Of a DNA stretch of 51,558 nt, positions 50,046-51,558 are shown piece after piece. Both the position numbers and the translations under genes were made by a program. Source of the stretch: an uncultured Atopobium sp. (GTDB lineage Bacteria > Actinomycetota > Coriobacteriia > Coriobacteriales > Atopobiaceae); contig CALIAD010000120.1 of the NCBI GenBank assembly GCA_938041635.1, positions 1-51,558 on the forward strand. Direction: 5' to 3'. Positions within the stretch are counted from its first letter, which is position 1; each line of letters opens with the position of its first letter. Under the pieces are notes generated by a model, which worked only from the letters and a program-made list of their open reading frames with translations, searched no databases and was not told where the DNA came from.

Positions 50046-50059
50046 GTTAAACGTTTAAC
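50046..50059. promoter_or_regulatory. LacI-type operator 1
   Basis: Perfect 14-bp palindrome GTTAAACGTTTAAC with the central CG usual in LacI-family operators. It lies in the divergent gap between the regulator and the PTS genes. A longer inverted repeat, CCAACGT (50013-50019) and ACGTTGG (50040-50046), touches it. Confidence 0.75.
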
Positions 50060-50083
50060 AAAATTCATCATAACACAAGGTAG

Positions 50084-50097
50084 ATTAGACGTTTACC
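50084..50097. promoter_or_regulatory. LacI-type operator 2
   Basis: ATTAGACGTTTACC matches operator 1 at its core (TTAxACGTTTA). The centres of the two sites are 38 bp apart, which would allow cooperative binding. Confidence 0.6.
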
Positions 50098-50220
50098 GAA
50101 ATCCTCTTTTAAAAAAGATTGAAACAATGCAAAGTATGAGTTGGAAACGTACGTCGTCAAAAGACGTGCTCGTGCGCCCCGCATAGGGGCTCACAACTTA
50201 CTTTGCGAGAGGACATAACC

Positions 50221-50541
50221 ATGAACGTCGTTGCTGTATGCGCTTGCACGGTTGGAATTGCTCACACCTGGATGGCAAAAGAGGCCATTGAGAAAGAGTG
50301 TGAGCGTCGCGGCTATGAATTCAAGGTAGAGGCTCAGGGTGGTTACGGTATTGAGAACGAGCTTGAACAGGACGAAGTTGACGCTGCTGACGTTGTTCTT
50401 CTCGCCATTGCAATTGGCATCGAAGGCGATGAGCGTTTTGACGAGAAACGCGATGAGGGTCGCGTTCTAACGTTGGACCCTTCGCTGGCTATCGCAGATC
50501 CAGCAAAGGTTATTGATCAGGTAGTTGCGCTGGCTGAGTAG
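50221..50541 (+). CDS. PTS fructose-type enzyme IIB
   Basis: Phosphocarrier domain of a fructose-family sugar transporter. The N-terminus has the phosphorylated-Cys region ACTVGIAHTWMAKEAIEKECERRGYEFKVEAQGG. Most fructose IIB proteins read CPTGIAHT here, so Pro is replaced in ACTVGIAHT. Start ATG 50221 has GAGAGGA about 7 nt upstream; an in-frame GTG-type start at 50203 is not supported. A GCCCC-GCATA-GGGGC hairpin lies in the leader at about 50177-50191. No IIA gene is upstream; one may lie beyond the window. Confidence 0.92.
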   Translation: MNVVAVCACTVGIAHTWMAKEAIEKECERRGYEFKVEAQGGYGIENELEQDEVDAADVVLLAIAIGIEGDERFDEKRDEGRVLTLDPSLAIADPAKVIDQVVALAE

Positions 50542-50585
50542 CAAGCGCGTAAGTGATAACGCAAGGAAGAAGAGAGGAGAAACCC

Positions 50586-51558
50586 ATGGCAGAGGAAAAG
50601 AGTCCCTCAGTTTTGGGCAAGGTCGGAAAAGACCTTCTAAAGGCGTTTAACACTGGTGTTTCGTACTTTATTCCTATTGTCGTAGTTGGCGGAGTTTTCT
50701 TGGCATTCTCGCTTGCTACGGGAACTGCAGGAAAAGACGGTATCGAAGTCACCAATCCTTTGATGCAGAGTCTCAACCTTATTGGTATGGCTGGCATCAA
50801 GATGATGATTCCTGTCCTTGCTGCTTACATTGCCTATTCTTTGGGCGGAAAGCCTGCTCTGGCACCTGGTTTTGTCCTTGGTTACCTGGCAAGTAATCCT
50901 GTTCCTGTAGGCGAGGTCCAGGTTTCTACTGGCTTCTTGGGTGCAATGGTCCTTGGCGTTGCTGCCGGCTATCTTGTCCAGTGGATGAAGAGCTGGAAGG
51001 TTAATAACACCATTCGCACCATCATGCCAATTCTGATTATCCCAAGTTTGTCTTCACTGGCTCTTGGCATGCTCTACATCTACGTTTTGGCAGCTCCACT
51101 TGGTGCGTTCATGGACTGGCTGACCAGCCTGCTTTCAAGCCTTCAGGGTGGTTCCGCAGTTGTACTTGGTATTGTAATTGGCCTTATGACCGCATTTGAT
51201 ATGGGCGGCCCAGTTAACAAGACTGCTTCTACCTTCACCATGGCTCTTATGACCGCAGGTGTTTATGGCCCTAACGGCGCATTCCGTGTTGCAGTTGCTA
51301 TTCCTCCACTGGTCTGCGGTGTTGCATCTCTTATTGCTCGCAGCAAGTTTGACGACACTGATAGGCAGATGGGCATCTCCGCAGTCTTTATGGGACTCAT
51401 TGGTATTACCGAAGGCGCAATCCCCTTTGCTGTTAAGGATCTTGCACACACCCTTCCTGCAATCATGATTGGTTCTGCAGTTGGCGCTGGTCTTGCTGCT
51501 TGGCACGGCATTGAGTGCTTTGTTCCTCACGGTGGCATGATTGTTGCTGCAGCTACAA
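50586..51558 (+). CDS. PTS fructose-type enzyme IIC, cut by window end
   Basis: The first 324 codons of a membrane transport domain. The frame is open to the last base. Typical features are KAFNTGVSYFIPIVVVGGVFLAFSLATG, several long hydrophobic helices, and the conserved loop AFDMGGPVNKTASTF, followed by GITEGAIPFAVKDL near the sugar site and FVPHGGMIV. ATG 50586 has AGAGGAG 7 nt upstream and lies 44 nt after IIB. It would bring in a hexose or hexitol, phosphorylating it via IIB. Confidence 0.93.
   Translation, partial: MAEEKSPSVLGKVGKDLLKAFNTGVSYFIPIVVVGGVFLAFSLATGTAGKDGIEVTNPLMQSLNLIGMAGIKMMIPVLAAYIAYSLGGKPALAPGFVLGYLASNPVPVGEVQVSTGFLGAMVLGVAAGYLVQWMKSWKVNNTIRTIMPILIIPSLSSLALGMLYIYVLAAPLGAFMDWLTSLLSSLQGGSAVVLGIVIGLMTAFDMGGPVNKTASTFTMALMTAGVYGPNGAFRVAVAIPPLVCGVASLIARSKFDDTDRQMGISAVFMGLIGITEGAIPFAVKDLAHTLPAIMIGSAVGAGLAAWHGIECFVPHGGMIVAAAT

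Noticed and set aside
1..51558. CRISPR array, rRNA operon, transposase or phage genes
   Set aside because: No regularly spaced repeats, rRNA segments or such protein motifs were found on either strand.

Overview
The window looks like a chromosomal segment around the replication origin of a member of the Coriobacteriia, most likely Atopobiaceae (Lancefieldella/Atopobium/Olsenella-like). This is inferred from moderate GC, actinobacterial gene orders (PP2C phosphatase, RodA, PBP and PknB near dnaA; a DciA-type gene between recF and gyrB), a pair of PafBC-like WYL regulators, and a surface protein with thioester and VaFE-like domains. No rRNA, phage, insertion sequence or CRISPR array was found.

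Layout. 1-6.2 kb (+): cell-wall growth and signalling cluster (PP2C phosphatase, a one-polypeptide RodA-PBP fusion, PknB with four PASTA domains). 6.3-6.8 kb: gene-free stretch with three copies of a 23-nt repeat, next to tRNA-Arg(CCT). 6.9-13.4 kb (-): purB, a Tat-type lipoprotein, an OmpR/EnvZ-type two-component pair, purC and a small membrane protein. 13.5-16.0 kb: tRNA-Lys, M29 aminopeptidase, tRNA-Gly, a GC-rich structured region that may be a non-coding RNA, and a PerR-like Fur repressor. 16.2-27.8 kb: thioester adhesin, degenerate M28 membrane protein, two WYL regulators, DnaQ-DinG helicase, Ddl and RlmN.

27.9-43.6 kb is the origin region. On the minus strand run rpmH-rnpA-yidD-yidC-jag-rsmG-parA-parB plus a small coupled membrane protein, with two perfect parS sites. 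On the plus strand run a GHKL-ATPase/winged-helix gene, dnaA, dnaN, recF, dciA, gyrB and gyrA. DnaA-box-like 9-mers of the form TTWTCAACA cluster in the intergenic gaps. DnaA itself has unusual residues at positions that normally contact the box.

43.7-51.6 kb: bifunctional-nuclease-family protein, tRNA-Ile and tRNA-Ala behind a strong promoter, a ferric-type ABC importer (binding protein, fused permease, ATPase), a LacI-type regulator, and divergent fructose-type PTS IIB and IIC genes, the last cut by the window end.

The most unexpected signal is scattered rather than local. The heptamer GCGAGAA (or TTCTCGC) occurs about 44 times by hand count, several times more than base composition predicts. 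It lies in all reading frames, in intergenic DNA and as inverted pairs in hairpins, with no strand bias. Its density and arrangement resemble DNA-uptake sequences.
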